64,000 nt of DNA from Massilia sp. BSC265 (GTDB lineage Bacteria > Pseudomonadota > Gammaproteobacteria > Burkholderiales > Burkholderiaceae_D): assembly GCF_000740675.1 (NCBI RefSeq), contig NZ_JPXI01000033.1:310001-374000 (forward strand), written 5' to 3'. A model generated the notes under the pieces. It was given only the letters and a program-made list of their open reading frames with translations. It was not told the origin of the DNA and searched no databases. Positions 55,897 to 64,000 of this stretch are shown piece by piece. The stretch's first letter is position 1, and each line of letters begins with the position of its first letter. Position numbers and translations under genes: made by a program.

Positions 55897-56070
55897 TCGG
55901 CGTGTCTGCTGCTTGGACTAAACAGGGACGCAGGGTGTTGTTGTTACGCGCATGGACTCGTCATACTGCCGCGAAGCCACTACACTTGACTCATCTGCTC
56001 ATGATTCATCATGGCCACGTCAATCCAAGCCGCGCGTACGGTCTACCAGGCCGGCACACCGAGGGCGACA

Positions 56071-56107
56071 AAAAAGGCTGGAACCTGCGTGGGTTCCAGC
56101 CTTTTTT
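56071..56107. terminator. Bidirectional intrinsic terminator
   Basis: AAAAAGGCTGGAACC-TGCGTG-GGTTCCAGCCTTTTTTT: a 15-bp stem with A-run on one side and T-run on the other, effective from either strand. It follows the small ORF by 174 bp. Confidence 0.85.
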
Positions 56108-56285
56108 TGCAGGTAGCGAATCAAGTGCCAGGCTTTTCGATGCCATAGTGCCAGACCCGCGCCGTATGCCCTCCTCGTAGGTATGGCGATCGCTGTCGGG
56201 CAGGACAGCGTTCTTGACTGACGACCAGATGCCGGGCGCCTCGTGCGACGAGTAGCCTGTTTCGCCGCCCGGCGATGCATTGAAA

Positions 56286-56315
56286 GACAAAACGCCCGAT
56301 GAGATTCATCGGGCG
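56286..56315 (-). terminator. Intrinsic terminator of the 740-aa protein gene
   Basis: Leftward, CGCCCGATGA-ATC-TCATCGGGCG is followed by UUUUGUCUUUC. It lies 138 bp past the stop codon of the leftward gene. Confidence 0.75.
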
Positions 56316-56452
56316 CTCGGGGGGAAGCAAGAACGAACTCTTCCTGCTGCTTACAGCTGTCAATCTATTTCCGGACTCGTCAACGGGGCGGCCTCAAGCC
56401 GACCAGCCATGAGCGATCATGCCCGGCTCACCCGTCCTCCGAGCGGCAGACC

Positions 56453-58675
56453 TTAATCAGCATACAACTGTGATACGCACGGTTTGCCTTCCTCGGCACA
56501 TCCTGTTTCCACCGTATCTCCCTTCAGCAGATGCACTTCGCCGCCCCTGAACAGCAATGCACGGCCATCCTGGAACGGAAGCGGGTTGACGAAAGGACCT
56601 TCGTAGTCCACGGCGGAGCCGGTCGTACCCAGGCTTTCTACCCGCGCCTGACCGTTCGCATCGATCACGATCGCGTTTTGCGTTCCGTTCCCTCCCATGA
56701 AATTGAACATGCGCTTTCCCACGAAAGGTGGAGCAGCTTCCACAGGCTCTTGCGACGTCGCCGGAGGCGTGTCGGGCTGCGCGGGCTTTGTCAACGCAAC
56801 CGGATGGACAAGGGGTGGCGGATTACTCGACTGCGCAAGTTGCGGCGCTGTCAAGCGTGTGCTCGTATCGTCCAGGTAGACGTTGTATCCGACGTACGCG
56901 TAGACGGCAAATACCGCAACAGCGAACATGCGGGCCCCTCCCGTGTACGCCTTGCGGAGGAATACCAAGGGTGCCATGAACGGGAAAATAAACAGGCCAA
57001 ACGCCAGCCCCACACCGATCGACTTCAGCGGGGCAGCGGGTACCTCGGTGCTGTCCCGGGAACGTTCGACCACATCGGACGCCTGTGACGAACTGACGCG
57101 CGCCTCACGTTCAGCGATGGCTTGTCGTTGTCGCGCCTGTTCCGCCTCCGCTCGCGAAGGATAGACCTGTCCATCGTAGGTCTTGTGCCGCAGTTCTTCG
57201 CTATTGATCTTCTCTTCGTACGCATCGAGGATGTCACCTGCTTGGCGGTACACGAACGTACCCGTCCGCAGCTGGGCGAGTTTTTCCCGTTCCTTGTCGA
57301 GGTCCTGGCTGATCTGGCTGCCGACGACGAACACCGCATGGATCGCTTTCTTGTCTGTGCGAGCCTGCTGGGCTTCGGCCTGGGAGGAATAGACATGTCC
57401 GTCGAATTTACGCTGCTTCATGTCCATCGCGTCCAGCTTGTCCTGCAGCTCCCTGATGATTGCATCGGCGCCGTGATAGACGTAGCTTTGCGCTTTCAGG
57501 CCCGCCAGCTTCACCTGCTCTTCGCCCAGGTCGCTGCCAACTGCGCCAAGGGCATCCCGCAGGCGGTCCCGCTCCCGTTCGGCCTGCTGCATTTCATCGA
57601 CGGTCGCGTAAATGTGCTTGTCGAGCGTCCGGCCCTTCTGGTCGATTTTTTCCATGAGGGCAGCGACTTCATCATCGTAAAGGCACCCAAGCCTGGTCGC
57701 CAGCGCCGTGAGTTGTTCGGTCGCCGCAGCCGGCGAGAACTGGGGCGCGCTGAACAGTGGATTGATCTCAGTCTTAATCTGTTGCAACTTCATGTCGAGG
57801 ACATCAATGTCGTGCGACAAGCCGTAACATTCCAGCTCGTGATCAGGATCCCCCAGCACTGACAAGGCGAGCCGATACCGGTTGTCGTCATAGGGATTGC
57901 CTTCGAGGATTTCCGGGACCACGTCCGCCGCAGCGCTCACCGGGATTTTTCCATCCATTAGGTTCCTCTGCAGACGGACCGCCCGTTCCACCAGGTCGAG
58001 GTCAGCGAGGAATGCAGGCATGCAGCCATCGGCGTTCTTCACGATGAATTCGAATACAGCCACATGTACTGCCTTCACGTTGAGATGAATCGCGTTGGCG
58101 AGGAAAGCCCGGTTTTGTTCGTCGTTGAAGAATGCGCTCAGCTGCTTCTTCTGCGCAGCGCGTGTGCTTGCGCTGCCGATCGCGTTGCGCAACCCGTGGG
58201 CCATTCCCCATGCCGCATTGGCCGCGCCGGCCATGGCGATTCCCTTGACCGCCCCCGCGATACCGAAGCCTCCGCCCACGAAGCGCGAGCGGTTCTGCAT
58301 GCGGCGCTGACGGTGGGCTTCCATCTCCGCACCTTCGGCAATGATCTCGGCGTAGACACTGTCCCACTCCGAAAATGCCGCGCCCCAGGTCAGGTAAGGT
58401 GCCAGATACTGCCCGACAAAAACCTCATGGGTCAGGTCATAGCAACCACGCTCGATAAGATAGTCCACGCCCACCTGAGCCGCTGCAGCAATGATCTGGC
58501 GCCCCTTTGCATAGCCGATGTCGGCGAACTGGTGGCAATCGCCACATTCCCGATAGGCCTGGTTGAACTGGTCCACGGCTGCGTCGGGAAGATTCGCGAA
58601 GCGTCTGCGTACCTCACGGTATGCGTTGCGCTCTTCGGTGATGTCAACTTCAGCGTTGTAAAGCTTTACTTTCAT
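56453..58675 (-). CDS. Large membrane protein with three internal repeats, unknown family
   Basis: The 740-aa product starts MKVKLYNAEVDITEERNAYR (an upstream ATG at 58717 would add 14 aa). Residues 1-125 are helical with a CxxC-like ECGDCHQF. Residues 132-172 are Gly/Ala-rich (RFVGGGFGIAGAVKGIAMAG), possibly membrane-associated. Residues 343-416, 417-492 and 493-524 are repeats with cores DKHIYATVDEMQQAE, DGHVYSSQAEAQQA and DGQVYPSRAEAEQA; the first two also share VGSxxxxxxxxKLAxL and VYxxA. Two helices follow (about 552-575, 583-600), then a Pro-rich linker and a beta-like C-terminus with a Cys pair (GCAEEGKPC). Base composition is less GC-rich than neighbours. No function assigned. Confidence 0.8.
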   Translation of the reverse strand: MKVKLYNAEVDITEERNAYREVRRRFANLPDAAVDQFNQAYRECGDCHQFADIGYAKGRQIIAAAAQVGVDYLIERGCYDLTHEVFVGQYLAPYLTWGAAFSEWDSVYAEIIAEGAEMEAHRQRRMQNRSRFVGGGFGIAGAVKGIAMAGAANAAWGMAHGLRNAIGSASTRAAQKKQLSAFFNDEQNRAFLANAIHLNVKAVHVAVFEFIVKNADGCMPAFLADLDLVERAVRLQRNLMDGKIPVSAAADVVPEILEGNPYDDNRYRLALSVLGDPDHELECYGLSHDIDVLDMKLQQIKTEINPLFSAPQFSPAAATEQLTALATRLGCLYDDEVAALMEKIDQKGRTLDKHIYATVDEMQQAERERDRLRDALGAVGSDLGEEQVKLAGLKAQSYVYHGADAIIRELQDKLDAMDMKQRKFDGHVYSSQAEAQQARTDKKAIHAVFVVGSQISQDLDKEREKLAQLRTGTFVYRQAGDILDAYEEKINSEELRHKTYDGQVYPSRAEAEQARQRQAIAEREARVSSSQASDVVERSRDSTEVPAAPLKSIGVGLAFGLFIFPFMAPLVFLRKAYTGGARMFAVAVFAVYAYVGYNVYLDDTSTRLTAPQLAQSSNPPPLVHPVALTKPAQPDTPPATSQEPVEAAPPFVGKRMFNFMGGNGTQNAIVIDANGQARVESLGTTGSAVDYEGPFVNPLPFQDGRALLFRGGEVHLLKGDTVETGCAEEGKPCVSQLYAD

Positions 58676-58906
58676 GAGATGGGCGCGTTTGGTGGTTAAA
58701 ATCTTTCTTTGAATCATCTTAGAACCTAATTACAAAACTAGCAAAGCAAATTGTTGTCAAGCAACAGCCAGAATCTTCCTCTAAAATGGAAGCTATCTAT
58801 TCCAAGTTATTTCCGTCGTGCCAAACTACGAGCCTTTGGCAGCTCATTGAGGCCGCGCCTGCGCGTTTGCCGATTACAATGCTGAACCGATTTCACCGTA
58901 GCAGCT

Positions 58907-60115
58907 ATGTTGACCCCCATCGTTTCCCATTTGAGCAAGCTTGTTGCCGGCATCTTTGCCAGCCTGATTGTCATCGTCCTGTGGATCGCCCCGGCGAGCG
59001 CGGAGCCGAAGCCGGTGCGCGTCGGCCTTGACGCCGAGTTCGGCCTGGATAACAGTACCTCGGCCCAGGCCGTCGAGCTGGGCATGCGCACGGCCATTGC
59101 CGAGATCAACCGCGCCGGCGGCGTATTGAACGGCAGGCCCCTCGAACTCGTCACCAAGGACCATCGCTCGATTCCGGCCCGCGGCATCCGCAACATCGAA
59201 GAGTTTGCGCGCATGCCCGATCTGGTCGCCGTGTTCGGAGGCCGCTTCAGTCCCGTGATCATCGAGGAGCTCCCGACCCTGAAGGCGACCAAGACCTTGT
59301 TCATGGCGGTCTGGTCGTCGGCCGACGGCATCATCGACAACGGCATGCAGCCCAACTACGCCTACCGCCTGTCGCTGCGGGACAGCCTGGCCATGCCGAA
59401 ATTGCTGCAGACCGCACACAAGCGGGGCCTGCAGCGCGTCGGGCTGCTGCTGACCAATACCTCATGGGGACGCAGCAACCTGGCTGCCGCCGAAAAGTTC
59501 GCTGCCGCAAAGCCGGACATCACGATCGTGCAGACCGCCTGGTACAACTGGCGCGACCAGTCCCTGGTCGCCAAGTACAAGGCGCTGCGCAGCGCCGGCG
59601 CCCAGGCGATCGTCCTGGTCGCCAATGACGATGAAGCAGCCATCCTGGTGCGCGAAGTGGCCGCCTTGCCGAAGGCCGAACGCATACCGATCCTGAGCCA
59701 CTGGGGCGTCACGGGCGGCGAGTTCGTCAGGCAAGCGGGCCCTGCCCTGAACGAGGTCGACTTTTCCGTCATCCAGACCTTTTCCTTCTTCAGGGCCGAC
59801 AAGAAACAGCTCGCGCGCTTCATGAGCAGCGTCGCCACCGTGTCTCCTGTCCGCAGGATCGAGGACATCCAGGGACCGGTGGGCGTAGCGCATGCCTATG
59901 ACCTGATGCACATCCTGGCCAAGGCGATCGACCTGGCCGGAAGCACCGACAGGAAAGCCGTGCGCGACGCCCTGGAGAAGGTGCGCGTGCATCACGGACT
60001 GGTGAAGACCTATGCGCCGCCCTTCACGCCGACCCGCCATGAAGCGCTGAGCGCGCGCGAGCTCCTGATCGCCCGCTATCGTGCGGACGGCGTGCTCGTG
60101 CCGACCGACGACTGA
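58907..60115 (+). CDS. Periplasmic ligand-binding protein (branched-chain amino acid/urea type)
   Basis: The 402-aa product has a signal peptide ending ASA-EPK. The body is a type I periplasmic-binding fold: VRVGLDAEFGLDNSTSAQAV, IAEINRAGGVLNGRPLELVT, AVFGGRFSPVIIEELP, LSHWGVTGGEFVRQAG. ABC permease or ATPase genes are absent; a hybrid histidine kinase starts 2 bp later, so this protein probably senses a small molecule for the kinase rather than importing it. Confidence 0.88.
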   Translation: MLTPIVSHLSKLVAGIFASLIVIVLWIAPASAEPKPVRVGLDAEFGLDNSTSAQAVELGMRTAIAEINRAGGVLNGRPLELVTKDHRSIPARGIRNIEEFARMPDLVAVFGGRFSPVIIEELPTLKATKTLFMAVWSSADGIIDNGMQPNYAYRLSLRDSLAMPKLLQTAHKRGLQRVGLLLTNTSWGRSNLAAAEKFAAAKPDITIVQTAWYNWRDQSLVAKYKALRSAGAQAIVLVANDDEAAILVREVAALPKAERIPILSHWGVTGGEFVRQAGPALNEVDFSVIQTFSFFRADKKQLARFMSSVATVSPVRRIEDIQGPVGVAHAYDLMHILAKAIDLAGSTDRKAVRDALEKVRVHHGLVKTYAPPFTPTRHEALSARELLIARYRADGVLVPTDD

Positions 60116-60117
60116 TC

Positions 60118-62205
60118 ATGGCGCCCTGGTCGACCTCCCGGACTGCGAGCCTGACGCAGCGCTTTGCGCTCGCCTCGGCCATCCTGGCCGGCGTCGCCGT
60201 GCTGCTGGTGGCAGCCGCATCGCTCTGGCTGGTCAACCGCCAGCACGCTTCCGCTGTCGCGCTGCTGCAGCAGCGCGAGGCCGCGTTTAATGCGAGAACG
60301 GTCAACGACACCCTCGCCACGCTCGTCTCGCGCATGGGCGAAGTAGCGAACAGCCCCATCCTGGCAACCGGCCTGGTGGACAGTGCGGGTAAGGAAACCT
60401 ACCTGGCGCCCTTCCTCGGCGGCCTGCGCCAGATCGACGGCATTCCGGTCCAGGTCCTGTTCACCGATTTCGAAGGCAAGCCGGTTGCCGGCAACGGCCT
60501 CGATCGCTTCGACGAAGAGCAACTTGCCTGGCTGCGCGACCGCATCGATCGCGGCGTGGAAAACGCGGCCATTTTCCAGCGGCCGCAAGGCGCGGAACTC
60601 GTCGGCGTCAGCCTGCTGCGCTATTCGCGCACCAATACCCCCGAGGGTGCGCTGGTCTACAAGGTCACGATGCAGGACCTGCACCCGGGGCCGTCATCCA
60701 CCCTGAGGTGGAAGGGACAGGCACGGGCGGCGCAGGCAGACGACATCCTGGAGATGCCGGTCAAGGTGCCTGCCCAGCTCGCGCACCTGGGCCTGACACT
60801 GCACGTCGACACCTCCGGGCTCGACGATGTCCTGGAGGCGCCCTCATCCCAGTACGACCTGATCGGCGGCATCGCGGCCCTGCTCGCCCTGGTGGTGTTC
60901 CTGCTGGGGAAGCGCCTTTCGCTTGGCCTGACCCAGGACCTGCGCAAGCTCGAGCAGTTCGCCGGCAGGCTGGGCGAAGAAGGCATTGCCGGGGAGCGCG
61001 CCAACCTTGCCGGCAGCAGCGAAACGGTCACCCTCGCCCGGTCGATCAACCAGATGCTCGATCGCCTGCAGCGGCAGCAGGAGCACCTGCAGCGGGAGCA
61101 CCGGCGCAAGGACGAGTTCCTGGCCATGCTGGCGCACGAACTGCGCAACCCGCTCGCGCCGATCAGCAGTGCCGCCCAGCTCCTGCGCATGCTCTTTGCG
61201 AACGAGCCGCGGGTCCGGCAGGCGAGCGAGGTCATCTCGCGCCAGGTGACGCACATGACGCATCTGGTCGATGACTTGCTGGACGTGTCGCGCGTCACCC
61301 GTGGACTGGTCACGATCAACAAGACCGAGGTGGAACTCGGCGACGTGCTGCGCGAAGCCGTCGAGCAGGTCACGCCCCTGATCGAAGCCCGGGGCCATCG
61401 CCTGGCGCTGGACACCCCGGCCCATCCCATGCCTGTGAGCGGCGATCGGACCAGGCTGATCCAGGTCGCGGCCAACCTGCTCAGCAACGCCGCGAAATAC
61501 ACGCCCGACGGCGGCGCGCTGCGCGTCAGCCTGCGGCAACGGGACGGGAGCGCGATCCTGGAGGTGCAGGACAACGGAATCGGCATCGGCCAGGACCTGC
61601 TGCCGGCCGTGTTCGACCTGTTCACCCAGGGCCAGCGCACGCCCGACCGTGCCCAGGGCGGGCTTGGCCTGGGCCTGGCATTGGTGAAGAAGCTGGTCGA
61701 GCTGCACGGCGGCAGCGTCGAGGCCCATAGCGGCGGCGCCGGCCAGGGCAGTACGTTCACCGTTCACCTGCCCTTGCTGCCGGCGGTCCACGGCACGTTG
61801 GCCGCTACCACCGGCGCTGCCACCGCGGCCGTCGCACAGGCCAGCCGCATCCTGGTGGTGGATGACAATGTCGACGCCGCGAACACCCTCACCATGCTGC
61901 TGCAGACCGCGGGGCACGAGGTAAGGACCGAGCATTCGGCGCAGGCCGCGCTGGCGGTCGCCGGACGGAAGGACTTCGATTTCATCCTGCTCGATATCGG
62001 GTTACCGGACATGAGCGGACACGAGCTGGCCAAAACCCTGAAGCAGCAGCCGCGCTGCGCCGGCGCCACGTTCATCGCCGTCAGCGGCTACGGCCAGGAA
62101 CAGGACCGCCGGATGTCGCAGCAGGCCGGCTTTGCGGCCCACCTGGTCAAACCTGTGGTGGCGGACGAACTGATCGACACCATCGCACGCTTCAAGGGTG
62201 CCTGA
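60118..62205 (+). CDS. Hybrid sensor histidine kinase with receiver domain
   Basis: The 695-aa kinase has an N-terminal helix (about 18-38), an extracytoplasmic domain of about 200 residues, a second helix (LIGGIAALLALVVFLLG, about 246-264), a HAMP-like segment, the phosphoacceptor LAHELRNPLAPISSAA (His340), ATPase motifs (NLLSNAAKYT, DNGIGIG, GGLGLGLAL), and a receiver domain with phosphoacceptor Asp626 (LLDIGLPDMSG) and Lys in HLVKPVVADEL. No separate response regulator or DNA-binding domain is encoded nearby, so output passes to an unlinked partner. It pairs with the upstream binding protein. Confidence 0.92.
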   Translation: MAPWSTSRTASLTQRFALASAILAGVAVLLVAAASLWLVNRQHASAVALLQQREAAFNARTVNDTLATLVSRMGEVANSPILATGLVDSAGKETYLAPFLGGLRQIDGIPVQVLFTDFEGKPVAGNGLDRFDEEQLAWLRDRIDRGVENAAIFQRPQGAELVGVSLLRYSRTNTPEGALVYKVTMQDLHPGPSSTLRWKGQARAAQADDILEMPVKVPAQLAHLGLTLHVDTSGLDDVLEAPSSQYDLIGGIAALLALVVFLLGKRLSLGLTQDLRKLEQFAGRLGEEGIAGERANLAGSSETVTLARSINQMLDRLQRQQEHLQREHRRKDEFLAMLAHELRNPLAPISSAAQLLRMLFANEPRVRQASEVISRQVTHMTHLVDDLLDVSRVTRGLVTINKTEVELGDVLREAVEQVTPLIEARGHRLALDTPAHPMPVSGDRTRLIQVAANLLSNAAKYTPDGGALRVSLRQRDGSAILEVQDNGIGIGQDLLPAVFDLFTQGQRTPDRAQGGLGLGLALVKKLVELHGGSVEAHSGGAGQGSTFTVHLPLLPAVHGTLAATTGAATAAVAQASRILVVDDNVDAANTLTMLLQTAGHEVRTEHSAQAALAVAGRKDFDFILLDIGLPDMSGHELAKTLKQQPRCAGATFIAVSGYGQEQDRRMSQQAGFAAHLVKPVVADELIDTIARFKGA

Positions 62206-62231
62206 CGCCCACCCGCAATCGCGGTGCCTGC

Positions 62232-62262
62232 AAGGGCGGAACCTGCAAAGGTTCCGCCTTGT
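62232..62262 (+). terminator. Intrinsic terminator of the hybrid kinase operon
   Basis: GGCGGAACC-TGCAAA-GGTTCCGCC then TTGTGTCTTG, 30 bp past the kinase stop. It shares loop and arms with the acnA terminator. Confidence 0.75.
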
Positions 62263-62390
62263 GTCTTGTGCCTGGCCGGTATCGCCAGGTCGTCCCGCAG
62301 GGGTCATCGGGCGAAGCCTGAGCGGTACGGGAGGACTTGGAAGGGGAAACGTACTAGCCTGTCGCCGCCATGAACAGCCAGGAGAGCACC

Positions 62391-63011
62391 ATGAACGAGC
62401 GAACGTTGATTGGCGTGAGCGTCTGCGTCATGTATGCCTTGTTGATCGCTGCATGCTTCGCGTATGTGAAACTGGGACTGGCGACAAGCTGCTACACACA
62501 AGCGTTCGAAGCGCGGGCGGCTCCCGCAGGAGAGGCAGCGCCCTCAGGTCTGAGCCCACATCCTGAGCAGGTTGTGATAATGCCCCGTGATCCCCACGAT
62601 GGCCTCGGTCTCGCCATGCGCCGCCCGGAGCTTCTGGATGTTGGTATCCAGCTCGAACAGCACGGCGCGCTTCCCGTCGTCCCGCACCATGCTCTGGGTC
62701 CACAGGAAGGACGCCACGCGCTCGCCGCGCGTCACCGGCAGCACCTGGTGCACGCTCCCCGACGGATACACGATGGCGTCGCCCGCCGGCAGCTTGACCT
62801 CATGCGTGCCGTAGGCATCCACGACCACCAGCTCGCCGCCGTCGTAATCGTCCGGATCGCTCAGGAACACGGTAGTCGACACGTCCGCCCGCACCGGCGG
62901 CAATCCGCCACGCTGGGGCCTGATCGCGCCGTCGACGTGCAGCCCGTAGTGCTCTCCCCCGCCGTAGGCGTTGAAGTAAGGGGCCAGGATCCGCAAGGGC
63001 AGCACGCTTGA
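62391..63011 (+). CDS. Doubtful ORF: small membrane protein start running antisense into piuC
   Basis: From ATG 62391 (AGGAGAG upstream) the first 45 residues look real: a hydrophobic helix ([20 protein letters not shown]) then ATSCYTQAF. The frame then continues for about 470 bp antisense to piuC as Arg/His-rich sequence typical of shadow frames. Either a short gene has lost its stop, or only the first part was once coding. Low confidence as drawn. Confidence 0.25.
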   Translation: MNERTLIGVSVCVMYALLIAACFAYVKLGLATSCYTQAFEARAAPAGEAAPSGLSPHPEQVVIMPRDPHDGLGLAMRRPELLDVGIQLEQHGALPVVPHHALGPQEGRHALAARHRQHLVHAPRRIHDGVARRQLDLMRAVGIHDHQLAAVVIVRIAQEHGSRHVRPHRRQSATLGPDRAVDVQPVVLSPAVGVEVRGQDPQGQHA

Positions 63012-63227
63012 GAAGAACAGCGGATTGTTCATCAGCGCCGCGCTCACCACCTGCCCCAGTTCGACCGCCAGCGGCGAGCCTTCCTTCAGCTGGCGGTTGC
63101 GCTTGACCTGGGCGCCCTGCGGGCCGACGCTCTCGCGCCCGTCCACCCATTCGGGCGCCCCCGCCATGCGGGCGCGGATGGCGGCGACCTGTTCGCGCTG
63201 AAGCACGCCCGGGATGTGCAGCATCAT
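62544..63227 (-). CDS. piuC: Fe(II)/2-oxoglutarate dioxygenase PiuC
   Basis: The 227-aa product is a PiuC/YbiX-type dioxygenase with the double-stranded beta-helix ligands [10 protein letters not shown] (His-x-Asp) and [18 protein letters not shown] (distal His and Arg). Members are iron-regulated and adjoin TonB siderophore receptors, as here; the substrate is not established. It starts 91 bp downstream of the receptor gene behind a terminator. Confidence 0.93.
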   Translation of the reverse strand: MMLHIPGVLQREQVAAIRARMAGAPEWVDGRESVGPQGAQVKRNRQLKEGSPLAVELGQVVSAALMNNPLFFSSVLPLRILAPYFNAYGGGEHYGLHVDGAIRPQRGGLPPVRADVSTTVFLSDPDDYDGGELVVVDAYGTHEVKLPAGDAIVYPSGSVHQVLPVTRGERVASFLWTQSMVRDDGKRAVLFELDTNIQKLRAAHGETEAIVGITGHYHNLLRMWAQT

Positions 63228-63245
63228 GATGTCTTCATCCTTCGT

Positions 63246-63282
63246 AAAAAGAAAAATGCCCCCCGGATCATATCAGGAGGGC
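63246..63282 (-). terminator. Intrinsic terminator between receptor and piuC
   Basis: Leftward GCCCUCC-(11)-GGGGGGC is followed by AUUUUUCUUUUU. It may reduce piuC transcription relative to the receptor. Confidence 0.7.
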
Positions 63283-63317
63283 GAAGTCCGGTTGCCCGGC
63301 GGGGGTGGTACCCGGTA

Positions 63318-64000
63318 TCAGAACTTGAGGTTGGCCATCAGGGTGGCCGAGCGGCCCGGGCCCACGCCGGCGTAGTGCGGCGACGAGACGCGGTCGAAGT
63401 ACAGCTTGTCCGTCAGGTTCTGGATGTTCAGCTGGAAGGACACGTTCGGGCTCAGCGTGTAGGTCGCCATTGCATCGAAGCGCGTGTAGGCCGGCGAATA
63501 CTTGGTGTTGTTCACGTTGGCGAACTGGCGGTCCACGAAGTTGGCGCCGCCGCCGATCGTCAGGGCCCGGCTTACCGCGTAGGTCGTCCACAGCGAAGCA
63601 CTGTGCTTCGGCGTGGTCGGGAAGGCGTTGCCGTTGAACGGCGACGGGATCCAGCGCGGCGCAGCAGTGGTGCCGGCGTTGGCGTTGACGTAGCCGTTGT
63701 CGGCGATGATGCCGTCCAGGTAGGTGTAGCCGCCGAACACGGTCCAGGCGTTGGTGATGCGGCCCGACAGGCCGAACTCGACGCCCTTCATTTCCTTGCG
63801 GCCCACGTTCTGGGTGGTGCCGTCCGGCGCGGTGACGCGGGCATTGTCCATGTCGTTCTTGAACACGGCGGCGCTGACCGACAGACGGCCGCCCGGCAGG
63901 ACTTCCCACTTGGTGCCCAGCTCGATGCTGCGACTCTTCTGCGGTTGCAGGTTCTGGATCTGCACGGTCAGCGCATCGAGGCCGTCGCCGCCATCGTTGC
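63318..64000 (-). CDS. TonB-dependent siderophore receptor, C-terminal part (cut by window edge)
   Basis: About 227 residues of the barrel are present, open through the right edge. SRSIELGTKWEVLPGGRLSV, split; NAWTVFGGYTYLDG; IQNLTDKLYFDR; and the final ATLMANLKF end with the C-terminal Phe needed for outer-membrane insertion. The pattern (NVGRKEMKGVEFG, TPKHSASLWTTY) fits catecholate receptors of the Fiu type. Adjacent piuC supports that. Named ligand not assignable. Confidence 0.88.
   Translation of the reverse strand, partial: NDGGDGLDALTVQIQNLQPQKSRSIELGTKWEVLPGGRLSVSAAVFKNDMDNARVTAPDGTTQNVGRKEMKGVEFGLSGRITNAWTVFGGYTYLDGIIADNGYVNANAGTTAAPRWIPSPFNGNAFPTTPKHSASLWTTYAVSRALTIGGGANFVDRQFANVNNTKYSPAYTRFDAMATYTLSPNVSFQLNIQNLTDKLYFDRVSSPHYAGVGPGRSATLMANLKF

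Larger units (their letters stand above)
55897..56452. other. Long gene-poor stretch with two terminators
   Basis: This 556-bp stretch between the small ORF and the 740-aa protein gene contains the terminators at 56071-56107 and 56286-56315. Short open frames across it are interrupted by, or consist of, the terminator palindrome, so I do not support any gene here. Confidence 0.5.

Noticed and set aside
55980..56150. Short frames through the terminator at 56071
   Set aside because: They consist largely of the hairpin translated (KKAGTC... and similar), a common artefact of terminators.

Overview
The window looks like chromosomal DNA of a high-GC betaproteobacterium, most likely an Oxalobacteraceae member close to Massilia. 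The reasons are the clustered TCA-cycle genes in Burkholderiales order, the PEP-CTERM/CHRD protein, the many two-component systems, and dispersed REP-like palindromes with the core GTAGGGTGGGCGG...CCGCCCACGCGGT. The genus is an inference from gene content; no 16S rRNA is present, and I recognised no tRNA, CRISPR array, insertion sequence or phage.

Layout. (1) 1-8.5 kb: tail of a PP2C-like phosphatase, a lipoprotein, then the leftward 2-oxoglutarate dehydrogenase operon odhA-odhB-(PspC/SHOCT protein)-lpdA-zapE. (2) 8.8-13.3 kb: a rightward iron-linked operon (PepSY membrane protein, DUF2271, DUF4198, ApbE, flavodoxin reductase) behind a near-ideal Fur box that overlaps the promoter and leaves almost no leader. 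(3) 13.4-24.7 kb: KGG-repeat stress protein, a BaeSR-like two-component system with a proline-rich sensor, an S41 peptidase, a proline-rich secreted protein, a BlaI-family regulator coupled to a tiny OxoD-like protein, a CHRD PEP-CTERM protein, gluQ, an NTF2-like protein, a second two-component system, a decayed EptA/PAP2-like gene and rnk. (4) 25-30.6 kb: a leftward PaoABC-type molybdenum aldehyde oxidoreductase, a TfoX-N protein and small secreted proteins. (5) 30.2-39.7 kb: a heavy-metal RND efflux operon, then a ZnuD-like zinc receptor with a small exported protein. (6) 39.8-43.5 kb: CpoB-like, Excalibur and DinB proteins, a broken PhzF gene and a Gly/Ser repeat protein. (7) 43.6-55.5 kb: TCA supercluster gltA-sdhE-sdhBADC-gntR (leftward) and mdh-citE-like-MliC-like-acnA (rightward), with a divergent, palindrome-rich gntR/mdh promoter. 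(8) 55.6-64 kb: a small orphan ORF, a 740-aa internally repeated membrane protein of unknown family, a periplasmic binding protein paired with a hybrid histidine kinase, and piuC next to the C-terminal part of a TonB siderophore receptor.

Together, sections 1 and 7 supply most of the TCA cycle (citrate synthase, aconitase, 2-oxoglutarate dehydrogenase, succinate dehydrogenase, malate dehydrogenase). Sections 2 and 8 serve iron acquisition, section 5 handles zinc or other divalent metal uptake and efflux, and section 3 holds envelope-stress signalling. The least explained items are the 740-aa protein at 56453-58675, the binding protein/hybrid kinase pair, the shared [11 protein letters not shown] motif in the metal operon, and the proline-rich sensor locus.
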